A stretch of 51,312 nucleotides of DNA from Limosilactobacillus fastidiosus (GCF_014145505.1 NZ_JACIUZ010000040.1:1-51312), one strand, 5' to 3'. Counted from the first letter of the stretch, positions 1 to 9,122 are shown. Notes: generated from the letters alone by a model not told the origin. Translations and numbers: made by a program.

Positions 1-47
1 TTGTACAATCAATTCACCACAAAAATCATGTAAAGAAGGTTATACAG

Positions 48-1283
48 ATGTCCCTAAATAATTCTATCCTAAATCTCCTCGGAATTGAAGACCGAAACAT
101 TAAAGTTCTTAATGTTGAAACAACCTCGAAAAACAATGAGCAGCTTAAAGTAATCCATGCTTCCTTATCTTATCCGGTGGCGCGCTGTAAAAATTGTGGA
201 TTTGAAACTGTGGTCAAAAATGGCTTTCGCAAAACTCATCTTCGCTTAGCGAGTCTTAATGGCATGCGGTATGAAATGATCCTGGCTAAGCAACGTTATT
301 ACTGTTCCAATTGCCAAACAACCTTCGGTGCGACAACAGATTTAACTAAGCCCAATCAGACCCTTACTCGAAAACTCAAAAGTCAAATTATGCTATTTGT
401 TCATGAAGGTATGAATGGCGAGCTAATCGCTCGCCTTTGTCATTGCTCGCCCAGCAGTGTTCGGCGGACGACTATCGAACGCGTTAAACCGCATTATCGG
501 ATGGCCGTTCTTCCTAAACACCTCTGCTTTGATGAGTTTCGTTCAACTAAGTCCATCATGTCATTTATTTGTTGTGACAGTGAAAGTCACCAACTAGTGG
601 TTAAACTTCACAATCGGCTTTCACCATCGATTATTGATTACTTTGAAAATCGTTATAGTCAAGCCGAACGAGCTCGGGTAGAATCGGTCGTTATCGACCT
701 CAATGCACAATACCAGAGCTTTATTTACCGTCTATTTCCGAATGCCCAAATCATTATTGATCGTTTTCATATTGTCCAATTGGCCGGTCGAGCTTTAGAT
801 AACTGTCGACTTAATATTCTTAAGTTCTTAGATAAACACAGTCGTGAATATAAGATTATGAAAAACCAATGGCGCTTATTTCATCTTAAGCAGACCGAAC
901 TTCACCCCGAAAAGCCTGTTTATCTCCGGGGGATAAATGAATATATGACGAAACAAAACGCTGTTGACTTAATCACCAGTAAATTCACTGACTTTAAGGT
1001 CGTTTACCAAACATATCAAGCAATTACTCAAGCCCTTCAGGAGCGTGATCCCAAACTTCTTCAAGCGGTTTTACAAAATTACCAGACTACTAATACTGAA
1101 ATGGATACTACGATCAGAACCTTTAGGAAGAACCAACAAGCAGTAATTAACAGCACCAAGTATGAATTTTCGAACGGTCCATTAGAAGGAATTAATCGGA
1201 AAATTAAAACTCTTAAACGAACCTGTTATGGGTTTGCCAATCAAAACTTTTTCTTTTTAAGAATTGATTGTCTATTTGCATAA
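48..1283 (+). CDS. ISL3-family transposase
   Basis: The 411-residue product has the ISL3 (IS204/IS1001/IS1165) layout. An N-terminal zinc-binding part has two CxxC pairs (CKNCG near residue 47 and CSNC near residue 86). It is followed by a helix-turn-helix stretch and the DDE catalytic domain (CFDEFRS, then VVIDLNAQY, then a C-terminal GPLEGINRKIK motif carrying the Glu). The start has an AAGAAGG Shine-Dalgarno sequence. The C-terminus (LRIDCLFA) ends on a TAA inside the A-tract that serves as the pbp1A terminator on the other strand, so the right end of the IS is missing or abuts that terminator. I saw no clear terminal inverted repeats; the left end is cut by the window. It may be a complete gene in a damaged element. 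Confidence 0.88.
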   Translation: MSLNNSILNLLGIEDRNIKVLNVETTSKNNEQLKVIHASLSYPVARCKNCGFETVVKNGFRKTHLRLASLNGMRYEMILAKQRYYCSNCQTTFGATTDLTKPNQTLTRKLKSQIMLFVHEGMNGELIARLCHCSPSSVRRTTIERVKPHYRMAVLPKHLCFDEFRSTKSIMSFICCDSESHQLVVKLHNRLSPSIIDYFENRYSQAERARVESVVIDLNAQYQSFIYRLFPNAQIIIDRFHIVQLAGRALDNCRLNILKFLDKHSREYKIMKNQWRLFHLKQTELHPEKPVYLRGINEYMTKQNAVDLITSKFTDFKVVYQTYQAITQALQERDPKLLQAVLQNYQTTNTEMDTTIRTFRKNQQAVINSTKYEFSNGPLEGINRKIKTLKRTCYGFANQNFFFLRIDCLFA

Positions 1284-1311
1284 AAAATACCACCCACATT
1301 TCTGTGAGTGG
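1282..1311 (-). terminator. Intrinsic terminator of the recU-pbp1A operon
   Basis: CCACCCACA (1290-1298) pairs with TGTGAGTGG (1303-1311) with one mismatch and a 4-nt loop. On the minus strand the hairpin is followed by TATTTTTT (complement of 1282-1289). It lies about 40 nt beyond the pbp1A stop. Confidence 0.75.
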
Positions 1312-1352
1312 CATCGATATCCATCAATACCAGTTGACGGATACCCTCTTAA

Positions 1353-3605
1353 TTATTGTCCATTGCCAGCGTTAGGTGCTGGAGAAGGAGCGGGTGATGT
1401 AGAAGTACTTGTGCTACTGCTTTGTGTTGCAGATGATGAGTTGCTTTCAGTATGTGACCCACCGTTTAAAATACTTTCGATCGAACGACTTTCAGAAAGA
1501 GATTCGCTAGAACTGCCTGATGAAGAACCAGTGGCAGAACTCGAACTAGATTCAGAATGAACCGTTTCGCTATCATCGTCGCCATCATTCCAAGCACTGT
1601 ACATCAATGCCCACTTGGAATCCTTAATAACCAATTGTCGTTTGCCGTTAACCCGAACAGCTTCAACGGTATCAGGCATCTTCCAGTTAGAAGCGTGGTT
1701 TTCTTCATCAAGGTATTGCATAATGCTCTTGTAAAGAAGAACTGCGGTCCGTTCGTATTGACTAGAAATTGCCCCACCGTTCATTGGGTGATCAAATCCT
1801 GTCCAGATTCCGATTGAATAGTTTTTGGTGTAACCAGCCATCCAGGAATCCATCACACCAGAACCACCATTAGGGAAGTCAGTGGTCCCGGTCTTTCCGG
1901 CTTGGTGGACACCGCTTAAGTAAGCAGCGGTTCCGGTTGAAGCCGAGTTAGTGAAAACACCCTTTAACATATCGGTCATCATGTATGCAGTTGCCTTACT
2001 CATTGCCCGTTTACCATGTGGGGAATAAGTCTTTGTCTTTCCATCCATCGTGGTAATGGAATTAATGTAGTAAGGACGGTAGTAAGTACCCCCGTTAGCG
2101 AATGCCGCATAAGCGGCAGACATTTGCAGTGGTGAAATGTAGAGGGCAATCCCGTTTTGTAAAGTATATGGTTCCTTTTGGGAAATTCCTAAACCGCCAA
2201 GGAAGGTGGTTGCTCGTTTGATTCCGACTTCTTGTAAAGTCCGAATAGCCGGAACATTTCGTGATTCAACAAGGGCAGACCGCATTGTCATATTACCTTT
2301 GTACTTCTTATCAAAGTCATGGAGGACCTTGTTAGTTCCTGGCCAGTAGAATTTAGTATCAGAAACGGTCTTAAAGGTTGGCCATTGGAGATATTCGATT
2401 GCTGGACCGTAATCCATTAGTGGCTTAGCGGTTGAACCAGAACTCCGGTTTTGTTGAACGGCCCGGTTAAGGCCATAGATAACATTGGAGTGCCGGCCAC
2501 CAAGCATGGCAATCACTTGACCATTATGGGGATCAGTGACAGCAGCCCCAGCCTGCATTTGGTCATTTTGGAAGGAAACTTCATTGTTAGCAGCTTCGTA
2601 GAGTTTCTTTTGAGCGCCAAGATCCATGTTAGTGTGAACAAGTAACCCATCAGTATTCGGGTTGTACCCTTCTGCCTGTAATTGGGCTAGAACTTCCTTA
2701 ATGTATGGATCAACGATCTTTTCCTTAACATTAGTTTCACTTGATTCAACGTCACCGTGGTCAGGATCTAACCCATCAGTAACGCTTTCATTAGCCGCTT
2801 TTTGTGCGGCTGATTTACTAATATAACCAGCACGAACCATAGCGTTCAAGACTTCGTTTCGCCGTGCGGTAGCATATTTGGTATTAGCTGCCAAAGGGTT
2901 GTAATTAGTCGGTGATTGTGGCATTCCAGCAAGTAAGGCTAGTTGGGAAAGATCCAACTGGTTCAAATTCTTACCATAGTAGTATTGGGCAGCTGTCCGC
3001 ATTCCGTAAACCCCGTTCCCCATGTAAACCTTATTAATATAGTACTTGAGGATTTGGTTCTTGCTAAAGTGACGTTCAACGTTGAGAGCTAACCAGGCTT
3101 CTTGGGCCTTTCGCTTGAAAGTACGGTCTGATTGAGCCGTTGAAAAGACAGAAAGTTTAACTAACTGTTGAGTAAGGGTACTTCCTCCTTGCATCCCGTC
3201 TGAACGGCCAAGAACGTTATTGATCGCAGCACCGAAGATCCGTCGAATGTCGACCCCATGGTGCTTATAGAAACGCCGGTCCTCAATAGCAACAACGGCG
3301 TGTTTTAACGTTTCCGGAATTTGTGAATCTGAAGCATAATCCCGCTTTTGCGCTCCCAGTCGCGAAATGATTTTATTATTAGCATCATAAATGACTGTCG
3401 TATTTTGACTAGACAATTCACGCTGACTAATCTTAGGGGCGCTTGAAGCGTAGTAGAAAAATAGCGCACATCCTGCAATGAAAAAGAGGACGATTGCCCC
3501 GCAAATCCATAGAAGGATGCGCTTTAATAATGGCTTACGACCATCATCGTAACCACCATCGTCACGATATTGATCTTCGCGACGTGGTTCATCGTTATTC
3601 GACAT
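1353..3605 (-). CDS. pbp1A: Class A penicillin-binding protein 1A (bifunctional transglycosylase/transpeptidase)
   Basis: A 750-residue membrane-anchored peptidoglycan synthase that polymerises glycan strands from lipid II and cross-links the peptides. There is a short charged cytoplasmic tail, one transmembrane segment at about 29-51, and a GT51 glycosyltransferase domain with EDRRF (E108) and QGGSTLTQQ (139-147). The transpeptidase domain has the active-site STAK (S391), SRN (448-450) and KTGTT (571-575). The last 60 residues are a Ser/Thr/Pro-rich low-complexity tail, common in lactobacilli, probably extracellular. It lies 12 nt downstream of recU in the same orientation, the usual Firmicutes recU-ponA pair. 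All catalytic motifs are present. Confidence 0.96.
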   Translation of the reverse strand: MSNNDEPRREDQYRDDGGYDDGRKPLLKRILLWICGAIVLFFIAGCALFFYYASSAPKISQRELSSQNTTVIYDANNKIISRLGAQKRDYASDSQIPETLKHAVVAIEDRRFYKHHGVDIRRIFGAAINNVLGRSDGMQGGSTLTQQLVKLSVFSTAQSDRTFKRKAQEAWLALNVERHFSKNQILKYYINKVYMGNGVYGMRTAAQYYYGKNLNQLDLSQLALLAGMPQSPTNYNPLAANTKYATARRNEVLNAMVRAGYISKSAAQKAANESVTDGLDPDHGDVESSETNVKEKIVDPYIKEVLAQLQAEGYNPNTDGLLVHTNMDLGAQKKLYEAANNEVSFQNDQMQAGAAVTDPHNGQVIAMLGGRHSNVIYGLNRAVQQNRSSGSTAKPLMDYGPAIEYLQWPTFKTVSDTKFYWPGTNKVLHDFDKKYKGNMTMRSALVESRNVPAIRTLQEVGIKRATTFLGGLGISQKEPYTLQNGIALYISPLQMSAAYAAFANGGTYYRPYYINSITTMDGKTKTYSPHGKRAMSKATAYMMTDMLKGVFTNSASTGTAAYLSGVHQAGKTGTTDFPNGGSGVMDSWMAGYTKNYSIGIWTGFDHPMNGGAISSQYERTAVLLYKSIMQYLDEENHASNWKMPDTVEAVRVNGKRQLVIKDSKWALMYSAWNDGDDDSETVHSESSSSSATGSSSGSSSESLSESRSIESILNGGSHTESNSSSATQSSSTSTSTSPAPSPAPNAGNGQ

Positions 3606-3617
3606 GATAATCTCCTT

Positions 3618-4235
3618 TTACTTTTTATTAGCAATAATCTGATCCACCGCATCTAAGTAGGGGAGACGGGGATTAAGTCGGTACCCAATCTGGTAGCCAT
3701 TCTTTGCGATTGTTGCGAGGGGAATGGATTTCCGACCGCCAGATTCTTGCTGATCCCAGAAGTTAAACAGGATGGTAGCTGGTAATAGATAGATAAGATC
3801 TAATTCTGTAAATTTGATAAATGCAAAACAGATACCACCTTGTTTGATACATTCACGCATGTGGTTAATTTGGTGGGGATGAAAATTCTTTAATGGGAAT
3901 GAACGTTTGTTCCGCGTTTCCTTCGCATCAAAGTCAATGTAGTAACCCTTGTAAACCCCGTTGTAATCCGTTGTGGAAGGACGGCGAAAATAAGCTTCCT
4001 TAATTACTGCTGCACTTCGTTTGGGATAGTCGACTTTCACCAACTGAATGGGAGTTGGTTTCTTATGAATGACTGCAATGTGGTTTGCTAAGTAATATTG
4101 ATTACTATGATTAATTTCATCTTCCAGTGACATTCCCCGCTTTGCGTAAATGGACTGGTGGGGGGTCGGTAAGTCCCGATGTGGATTATACTCCTTTCGA
4201 GGCTTTTGACCATTGGGATAGTGAATATTCACCAT
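3618..4235 (-). CDS. recU: Holliday junction resolvase RecU
   Basis: A 205-residue nuclease of the RecU family, which resolves four-way junctions during recombination and chromosome segregation. The PD-(D/E)xK-like core is visible as D90 (STTDYNG) and the DFDAKET stretch (D103, K105); the usual Glu of the DFEAKET motif is here Asp, a conservative change. The N-terminal basic region and length match the family. It has a GGAGAG Shine-Dalgarno sequence and is the first gene of the leftward recU-pbp1A operon. Confidence 0.95.
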   Translation of the reverse strand: MVNIHYPNGQKPRKEYNPHRDLPTPHQSIYAKRGMSLEDEINHSNQYYLANHIAVIHKKPTPIQLVKVDYPKRSAAVIKEAYFRRPSTTDYNGVYKGYYIDFDAKETRNKRSFPLKNFHPHQINHMRECIKQGGICFAFIKFTELDLIYLLPATILFNFWDQQESGGRKSIPLATIAKNGYQIGYRLNPRLPYLDAVDQIIANKK

Positions 4236-4531
4236 TGATCACTCTCCTAACTAGAAGTATTATACCAGAGTTGGGTTACGATGATTGATACAGAAATGTT
4301 AAATTATGAAAGTGGAATGTGAGCCGTGATAAATTAGCAATTGAATATTAAAAAATCCCGGATGATGATTGATTCACACTCAGGTCAGAGATAGTTAACC
4401 GGAAATTGTGATCACGGTGAAACCATTAGAACTCCTAGATAAGGGTTGCGGTCGTGACAAACGAGTTTTGCAAATTAAAATCATACTTGAATTTTCTCTA
4501 CCTATTTAATATTAAAAATGAGGTGATAAAA

Positions 4532-5113
4532 ATGCGACGTCTGTGGATTACAGGTTACCGCAGTTACGAACTCAATGTCTTTAAGGATGATGATCCTAAA
4601 GTGAGGGTCATTAAGGATGTGATTACTCGTGAGCTCAAACAACGGTTAGAAGAAAGTAATGACGAATTTTGGCTGATTACAGGCCCTCAATTAGGAACTG
4701 AGCAGTGGGCAATTGAAGTTGCGCTGGAATTGAAGAAAGATTATCCCCAGTTGCGAGTTTCAATGATGTTGCCATTTACCGAGTTTGGTCAACAGTGGAA
4801 TGAAAGCAACCAGGTGAAATTAGCTAACTTGCAATCGGCTGTCGACTTTAACGCTAGCGTCAGCGATCACCCATATCAATCACCCCAACAATTGCGCGCT
4901 TTTCAACATTTCATGTTAACTCATACTGATGAAGCACTGTTGATTTACGATCCGGATCATGAGGGGAAGGGAAAGTACGATTACCAAGCAATTCAAAAAT
5001 TCCAGCAAAATAATGATTATTCTTACCAATTAGTTGACTTTGATGAGCTTCAAGAAGCTGCTGTTGAGTGGCAAGAACGTCAACAAGATGCGGAAAAGGA
5101 AAATAAATTCTAG
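4532..5113 (+). CDS. ypsA: YpsA/DUF1273 family protein (SLOG-type nucleotide-binding fold)
   Basis: The product, about 193 residues, begins MRRLWITGYRSYELNVF, the characteristic N-terminus of the YpsA family, and has the ITGPQLGTEQWA glycine-rich segment expected of the SLOG fold. An upstream in-frame ATG at 4454 exists, but only the ATG at 4532 has a good Shine-Dalgarno sequence (GAGGTGAT, 7 nt spacer) and matches family length. YpsA is linked to cell division in Bacillus and Staphylococcus; the exact ligand is unknown. It lies upstream of gpsB, its normal neighbour. The C-terminus is Glu/Lys-rich. Confidence 0.9.
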   Translation: MRRLWITGYRSYELNVFKDDDPKVRVIKDVITRELKQRLEESNDEFWLITGPQLGTEQWAIEVALELKKDYPQLRVSMMLPFTEFGQQWNESNQVKLANLQSAVDFNASVSDHPYQSPQQLRAFQHFMLTHTDEALLIYDPDHEGKGKYDYQAIQKFQQNNDYSYQLVDFDELQEAAVEWQERQQDAEKENKF

Positions 5114-5210
5114 GATTTCCGGAATATCAGGTTAAAGTGCTTGAATTTAGAGAATGAGTTAGGTATGATAGTTAATGTACTTTTGAAGTTTAGCAATTGA
5201 GGTGTACAAA

Positions 5211-5573
5211 TTGGATAACATTAAATTTACTCCACAGGATATTTTGCATAAGCAATTCAAGGAACGAAACATCGGAAAGGGCTATGATGAAGCCGACGTT
5301 GATTCTTTCTTGGATGATGTTATCAAGGATTACGACACCTTTAACAAAGAAGTCGATCGCCTAAACAGTGAGAACGAACGGCTTCGTGCTAAAGTTGATG
5401 AGCTTAACCGTCAAGTTGAGGTTGGTTCATCAATGAATAATGGAGCTGCTTCTCAACCTGTTTCTAATGCTACCAACATGGATATTCTTAAACGGTTATC
5501 TAACTTGGAACGGCGTGTCTTCGGCTCTCAAATGGGGGCTAATAGCCAAGAGAACGACTCACACTTACTTTAA
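5211..5573 (+). CDS. gpsB: Cell division protein GpsB
   Basis: A 120-residue DivIVA-like coiled-coil protein that coordinates septal and peripheral wall synthesis, typically by binding class A PBPs. The N-terminal DivIVA domain has the [20 protein letters not shown] signature, followed by a heptad-rich coiled coil (about 35-65), a flexible Asn/Ser linker and the C-terminal helical [13 protein letters not shown] trimerisation segment. A GTG at 5202 lies inside the Shine-Dalgarno sequence GAGGTG (5199-5204), so the TTG at 5211, spaced 6 nt, is the likely start. Its likely partner pbp1A is encoded a few kilobases away. Confidence 0.94.
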   Translation: MDNIKFTPQDILHKQFKERNIGKGYDEADVDSFLDDVIKDYDTFNKEVDRLNSENERLRAKVDELNRQVEVGSSMNNGAASQPVSNATNMDILKRLSNLERRVFGSQMGANSQENDSHLL

Positions 5574-5581
5574 TAACTTAA

Positions 5582-5972
5582 TATGCAAGTCTTGGGTAAT
5601 TGAGCATAGCTTATGTTATGTTAGGAAGGTCCATGCTCGCACAGGCTGCGATGCCTGTAGTGTTTGTGCTCGCTGAAAAAATAAGGCGGGGTACCGGTTT
5701 ATTCGGTAACGGCGGAAGAAACGGCTACGGTTTTACTATGTCCGAGTATTCCTGAAAAGTGCCACAGTGACGATACAATAAGGGAAACTTTATTGGTGGA
5801 ACGCGGTAAACCCCTCAAGCGGTAAACCCAAACTACGGTAGGGGAGCTTTGGATAGCAAATTGAAGCAATTCCAGGGGAGAGCTTTTTGCTCTGAGATAG
5901 ATGATTACCTCGGTATAACTTTTGCCTGATGGTTATACTACGACAAAACATGGCCTACAGATTCTTGCATTC
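5582..5972 (+). ncRNA. rnpB: RNase P RNA, type B
   Basis: The catalytic RNA of RNase P, which matures tRNA 5' ends. The recognisable conserved blocks are the GGAAGGTCCATGCTCGCAC segment, the GTGCCACAGTGACG segment and GGTGGAACGCGGTAAACCCC. The ends were placed by the P1 helix: ATGCAAG (5583-5589) pairs with CTTGCAT (5964-5970). The position right after gpsB is the normal Firmicutes location. Confidence 0.95.
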
Positions 5973-5977
5973 AGGTA

Positions 5978-6003
5978 GTCCGGGTTCGCCCGGGCTTTTT
6001 TAT
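5978..6003 (+). terminator. Intrinsic terminator after rnpB
   Basis: GTCCGGG (5978-5984), loop TTCG, CCCGGGC (5989-5995, one G-T pair), then a T-rich run. Confidence 0.88.
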
Positions 6004-6109
6004 TTTTAAAATTTCAGCTATATAATAAGTAGATATTTACTTTAACTAAAACTAAAAATAACAAACCGTAAACAAAAAAGAATATAATAAGAGTAAGGAG
6101 ATGAATTCC

Positions 6110-6928
6110 ATGAAAACAGTTAAATTGAATAATGGCATCGAAATGCCAATGCTAGGCTTTGGAACATACCAAATTACAGCAAATAGTACATTATTAAATG
6201 TTGCAAAGGCACTTCGTCTTGGTTACCGGTTAATTGATACTGCTCAATACTATGGTAATGAAGAAGGTGTTGGTGAAGCAATTAAGGAAAGTGGCTTAGC
6301 ACGGGAACGTGTTTTTGTTACCACGAAGGTCCAAACAAGTGGTTATAAGGAAACTCGTCAGGGACTTGATCAGTCATTAATTGACTTTAACCAAGATTAC
6401 TTTGACCTTGTTTTGATCCATTGGCCAATGGGAAATGATTTAGAAACCTATCGGGCAATTGAGGATGCTTATAAGGAGGGAAAGGTTCGAGCAATTGGTT
6501 TAAGTAACTTTAACGCTTCACAAGTTCAAGAGATTATTGATAATTCTTCGATTAAGCCAATGGTTGACCAAATTGAAACCCATATCTTATGGCAACAACA
6601 ACGGATGCATGACTACTTAACTGAAAATAACATTGTTCATGAATCATATGCGCCATTAGGTGAAGCTAATCCAGGGTTCCTTGATATTCCTGTTCTAGAG
6701 GAGATTGGCCGTAAGTATCAAAAGACACCAGCTCAAGTCACCTTACGCTACTTAATTCAATGTGGAATTGTAGTAATTCCGAAAACAACAAATACAAAAC
6801 ATATGGAAGAAAATATTGATATTTTTGATTTTGAATTAAATGGTGAAGAAATGGCTAAACTACGAGAATTGGATGCTAAAAAATCAATTGATGGTTGGCC
6901 AGCCACTATGCAAGAGAAAAATTATTAA
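6110..6928 (+). CDS. Aldo/keto reductase (2,5-diketo-D-gluconate reductase type)
   Basis: A 272-residue NADPH-dependent reductase of the AKR superfamily. The catalytic tetrad is visible: Asp and Tyr in LIDTAQYYGNE, Lys in FVTTKV, and His in LVLIHWP. The nucleotide-binding segment IPKTTNTKHMEEN is near the C-terminus. The ATG at 6110 is preferred over 6101 because AAGGAG (6095-6100) is then 9 nt away. The substrate cannot be inferred. It stands alone between rnpB and ypsC, where most relatives have no gene, so it is probably an insertion. Confidence 0.92.
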   Translation: MKTVKLNNGIEMPMLGFGTYQITANSTLLNVAKALRLGYRLIDTAQYYGNEEGVGEAIKESGLARERVFVTTKVQTSGYKETRQGLDQSLIDFNQDYFDLVLIHWPMGNDLETYRAIEDAYKEGKVRAIGLSNFNASQVQEIIDNSSIKPMVDQIETHILWQQQRMHDYLTENNIVHESYAPLGEANPGFLDIPVLEEIGRKYQKTPAQVTLRYLIQCGIVVIPKTTNTKHMEENIDIFDFELNGEEMAKLRELDAKKSIDGWPATMQEKNY

Positions 6929-7169
6929 GATTAATATTTGTGAATTTTGGCTGATAGAACGATTAGTGGGCTTAAAACGTATAACTAGGTAAAGACTGTG
7001 TGAATATTTAGTGCGTTATTATAGTTACTGTTATAGCAAGGAGTTTTAAGCAAAGTTTTCACTTATCAGTTTGAAATGATTTTGAATGAGTAAATTTGAC
7101 ACTTTAAGTTTATCATGTGAATTGTTTGATTTGTTTAATACAAAATTGCGATTAAATTGTTAAAAATGG

Positions 7170-7198
7170 TTGAAATTTTGTCACAAGTCTAATATAGT
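7170..7198 (+). promoter_or_regulatory. Predicted promoter of an orphan transcript
   Basis: TTGAAA (7170-7175), a 17-nt spacer, TATAGT (7193-7198). No ORF starts downstream; a terminator follows about 55 nt later. Confidence 0.5.
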
Positions 7199-7204
7199 TA
7201 ACAA

Positions 7205-7307
7205 TGATTCAAAGTAATTATTGGATCCAATTAGTACTTTTCTACGCTTAGTCAAGAGAAATTACCGACATTATTTGTTTTTATGTTGGTAGTTTCTCTT
7301 TTCTTTT
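7205..7307 (+). ncRNA. Candidate small RNA
   Basis: Between the predicted start point (about 7205) and a strong intrinsic terminator (7254-7307) lies about 100 nt without an ORF. It contains a small hairpin around AATTATTGGATCCAATTAG and then the terminator hairpin. The wider gap 6929-7424 holds no gene that I can see. Function unknown; it might instead be a relic of a lost gene. Confidence 0.35.
7254..7307 (+). terminator. Strong intrinsic terminator
   Basis: An 18-bp, nearly perfect stem (7254-7271 with 7283-7300) with an 11-nt loop and a T-rich tail (TTCTTTTTG). Confidence 0.8.
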
Positions 7308-7424
7308 TGTTTAAATTTAAAAATATAACAGAAAAATAGCTTATTTGAAGGTACGACAAAAAAGCCCATTGTTGAGGGATAATTTAACAGTGGACTGAAC
7401 CTGCAATCTGAATCAACTTTTGGA

Positions 7425-7816
7425 TTATCCTTTAGCTAATGTATAATCATAAAATTGATTATTTATGACGAGATGATAAATTGTGCGTAGTAAACGGTGA
7501 ATGGCGGCGATGGCAATCTTTTTAGTGCCATGTTGGCCATTTTCTTTTTTCCTGCACTGTAGTAGTCATTGATATGGTTAGGGTGGTAGTGAGCAGCTGA
7601 AGCTATATTTTGGATTGCTTTGAATAAAATTTTCCTGGCGACAGTATTTCCCCGTTTACTAATATGGTCAGTAGCTACATATTCTCCTGATTCGTAATGA
7701 CGAAGATCGATTCCAATAAAGGCGTTCAGAGCGTTACTGTTTCTAAAACGTCGGATATCACCAAGCTCACCAAGCAGAGACCAAAGCATCGAATGACACG
7801 GGCTGAATATAAGCAA
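7425..7816 (-). pseudogene. IS110-family transposase C-terminal remnant, frameshifted
   Basis: The open part carries the Transposase_20 (IS116/IS110/IS902) C-terminal signature LLGELGDIRRF, NALNAFIGIDLRHYESG, SKRGNTVARKIL. The N-terminal catalytic DEDD domain is absent. At an AAAAAAG run (complement of about 7543-7549) the frame is lost. Reading one base back restores the usual continuation (KENGQHGTKKIAIAAIHR, then an IYHLV stretch) to a TAA at 7425-7427. It is therefore both truncated and frameshifted. The homology starts near 7780. Confidence 0.8.
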
Positions 7817-7900
7817 AAGTTAAAAGAGCAAGGGAGTTAGTATTAATAGAATAGAAAATATCATTAATTTCTATTAAATCCTTGTACATGTATTTATATT

Positions 7901-7935
7901 GGGAATCTGAGTACCACTTGGGTTCCCTTTTTTTT
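7901..7935 (+). terminator. Intrinsic terminator upstream of ypsC
   Basis: GGGAATC (from 7901) pairs with GGTTCCC (7921-7927), followed by a run of eight or more T. It insulates ypsC from the IS remnant region. Confidence 0.65.
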
Positions 7936-7988
7936 AGGAATTACTTATAATAAATAATAGGAATTAACTTAAAGGGAGAGTTCTTACT

Positions 7989-9122
7989 TTGCAAGAATAT
8001 CAACTATTGGCCACCGCTGCTTCTGGAATTGAAGCACTGGTTGGTAAAGAATTACGAAATCTTGGTTATGAAACCCGGGTGGAAAATGGTCGGGTCCGTT
8101 TTACTGGGACAATGAAGGACGTTCTAACCACTAATTTATGGTTACGAACTGCTGATCGAGTAAAGATTATTGTTGGCGAATTTGAAGCTAAATCGTTTGA
8201 AGAACTTTTTGATCGGACTGAAGCATTACCATGGGAAAGTTTGCTTCCTGTTGATGCTCAATTCCCGGTCGAAGGAAAAAGTCATCATTCACAATTACAT
8301 AATGTTCCTTCTGTACAAGCAATTGTCAAAAAGGCAATTGTCCGAAAACTGAGCGATGTGTACCATCGTCGGACAAGATTACCCGAAACCGGAGCTTTAT
8401 ATCCACTAGAAGTAGCAATTAATAAGGATCATGTCCTTTTAACGCTAGATACAACCGGTGATAGCCTATTTAAACGGGGATACAGAAAAGCAAAAGGTGG
8501 GGCACCCTTAAAGGAAAATATGGCTGCTGCATTAGTTATGCTAGCGCACTGGTTCCCAGATAACCCATTTGTTGACCCAGTTTGTGGTTCAGGAACAATT
8601 CCAATCGAGGCAGCCCTGTATGGTCATAATATTGCCCCAGGAATTAACCGGAGCTTTGTTTGTGAGCAATGGACTAACCTTGTTCCTGATGGTTTATCTG
8701 ATGAAGTCCGTGATGAGGCCGATAGTAAAGCTGATTACGATGTTGAATTGGATATCCATGGTTACGATATTGACCAGAATATGATTGATATTGCTCAAGT
8801 AAACTGTCGAGCTGCAGGCTTGACACATGATATTACCTTTAAACAGTTAGCGGTTAAGGACTGGCACACTGATAAGCTTAATGGTGTTATTGTTGCTAAT
8901 CCGCCATATGGTGAGCGCTTAAGTGATAAGGAAACTGTCCACGAACTTTATCGGCAAATGGGCCAAATTTATCGCCCAATGACTACTTGGAGTAAGTACA
9001 TTCTAACTGCCGATATGGAATTTGAAAAATACTATGGTGCTCCCGCAACAAAGCGACGGAAACTATATAACGGTGCATTAAGAACAGATCTTTTCCAATA
9101 TTGGGGTAAAAAGAAGCGTTAG
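7989..9122 (+). CDS. ypsC: THUMP-domain class I SAM-dependent RNA methyltransferase (RlmL/YpsC family)
   Basis: A 377-residue rRNA guanine-N2 methyltransferase-like protein. An N-terminal ferredoxin-like/THUMP region (about 1-160) is followed by the UPF0020 catalytic domain with the SAM-binding motif FVDPVCGSGTIPIEA (about 195-209) and the catalytic NPPYGERL motif (about 305-312). It starts with TTG behind AAAGGGAG (8-nt spacer). In Bacilli it follows rnpB directly; here about 2 kb of foreign material separates them. The probable target is 23S rRNA G2445, by homology. Confidence 0.92.
   Translation: MQEYQLLATAASGIEALVGKELRNLGYETRVENGRVRFTGTMKDVLTTNLWLRTADRVKIIVGEFEAKSFEELFDRTEALPWESLLPVDAQFPVEGKSHHSQLHNVPSVQAIVKKAIVRKLSDVYHRRTRLPETGALYPLEVAINKDHVLLTLDTTGDSLFKRGYRKAKGGAPLKENMAAALVMLAHWFPDNPFVDPVCGSGTIPIEAALYGHNIAPGINRSFVCEQWTNLVPDGLSDEVRDEADSKADYDVELDIHGYDIDQNMIDIAQVNCRAAGLTHDITFKQLAVKDWHTDKLNGVIVANPPYGERLSDKETVHELYRQMGQIYRPMTTWSKYILTADMEFEKYYGAPATKRRKLYNGALRTDLFQYWGKKKR

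Noticed and set aside
1557-2645. Plus-strand ORFs within pbp1A
   Set aside because: They are antisense shadows of a well-supported gene with no start signals or family.
7793-7840. Short plus-strand ORF ending MTRAEYKQKLKEQGS as a gene
   Set aside because: Only 15 codons from its ATG, with no ribosome site, and overlapping the IS110 remnant boundary; at most the tail of a lost gene.
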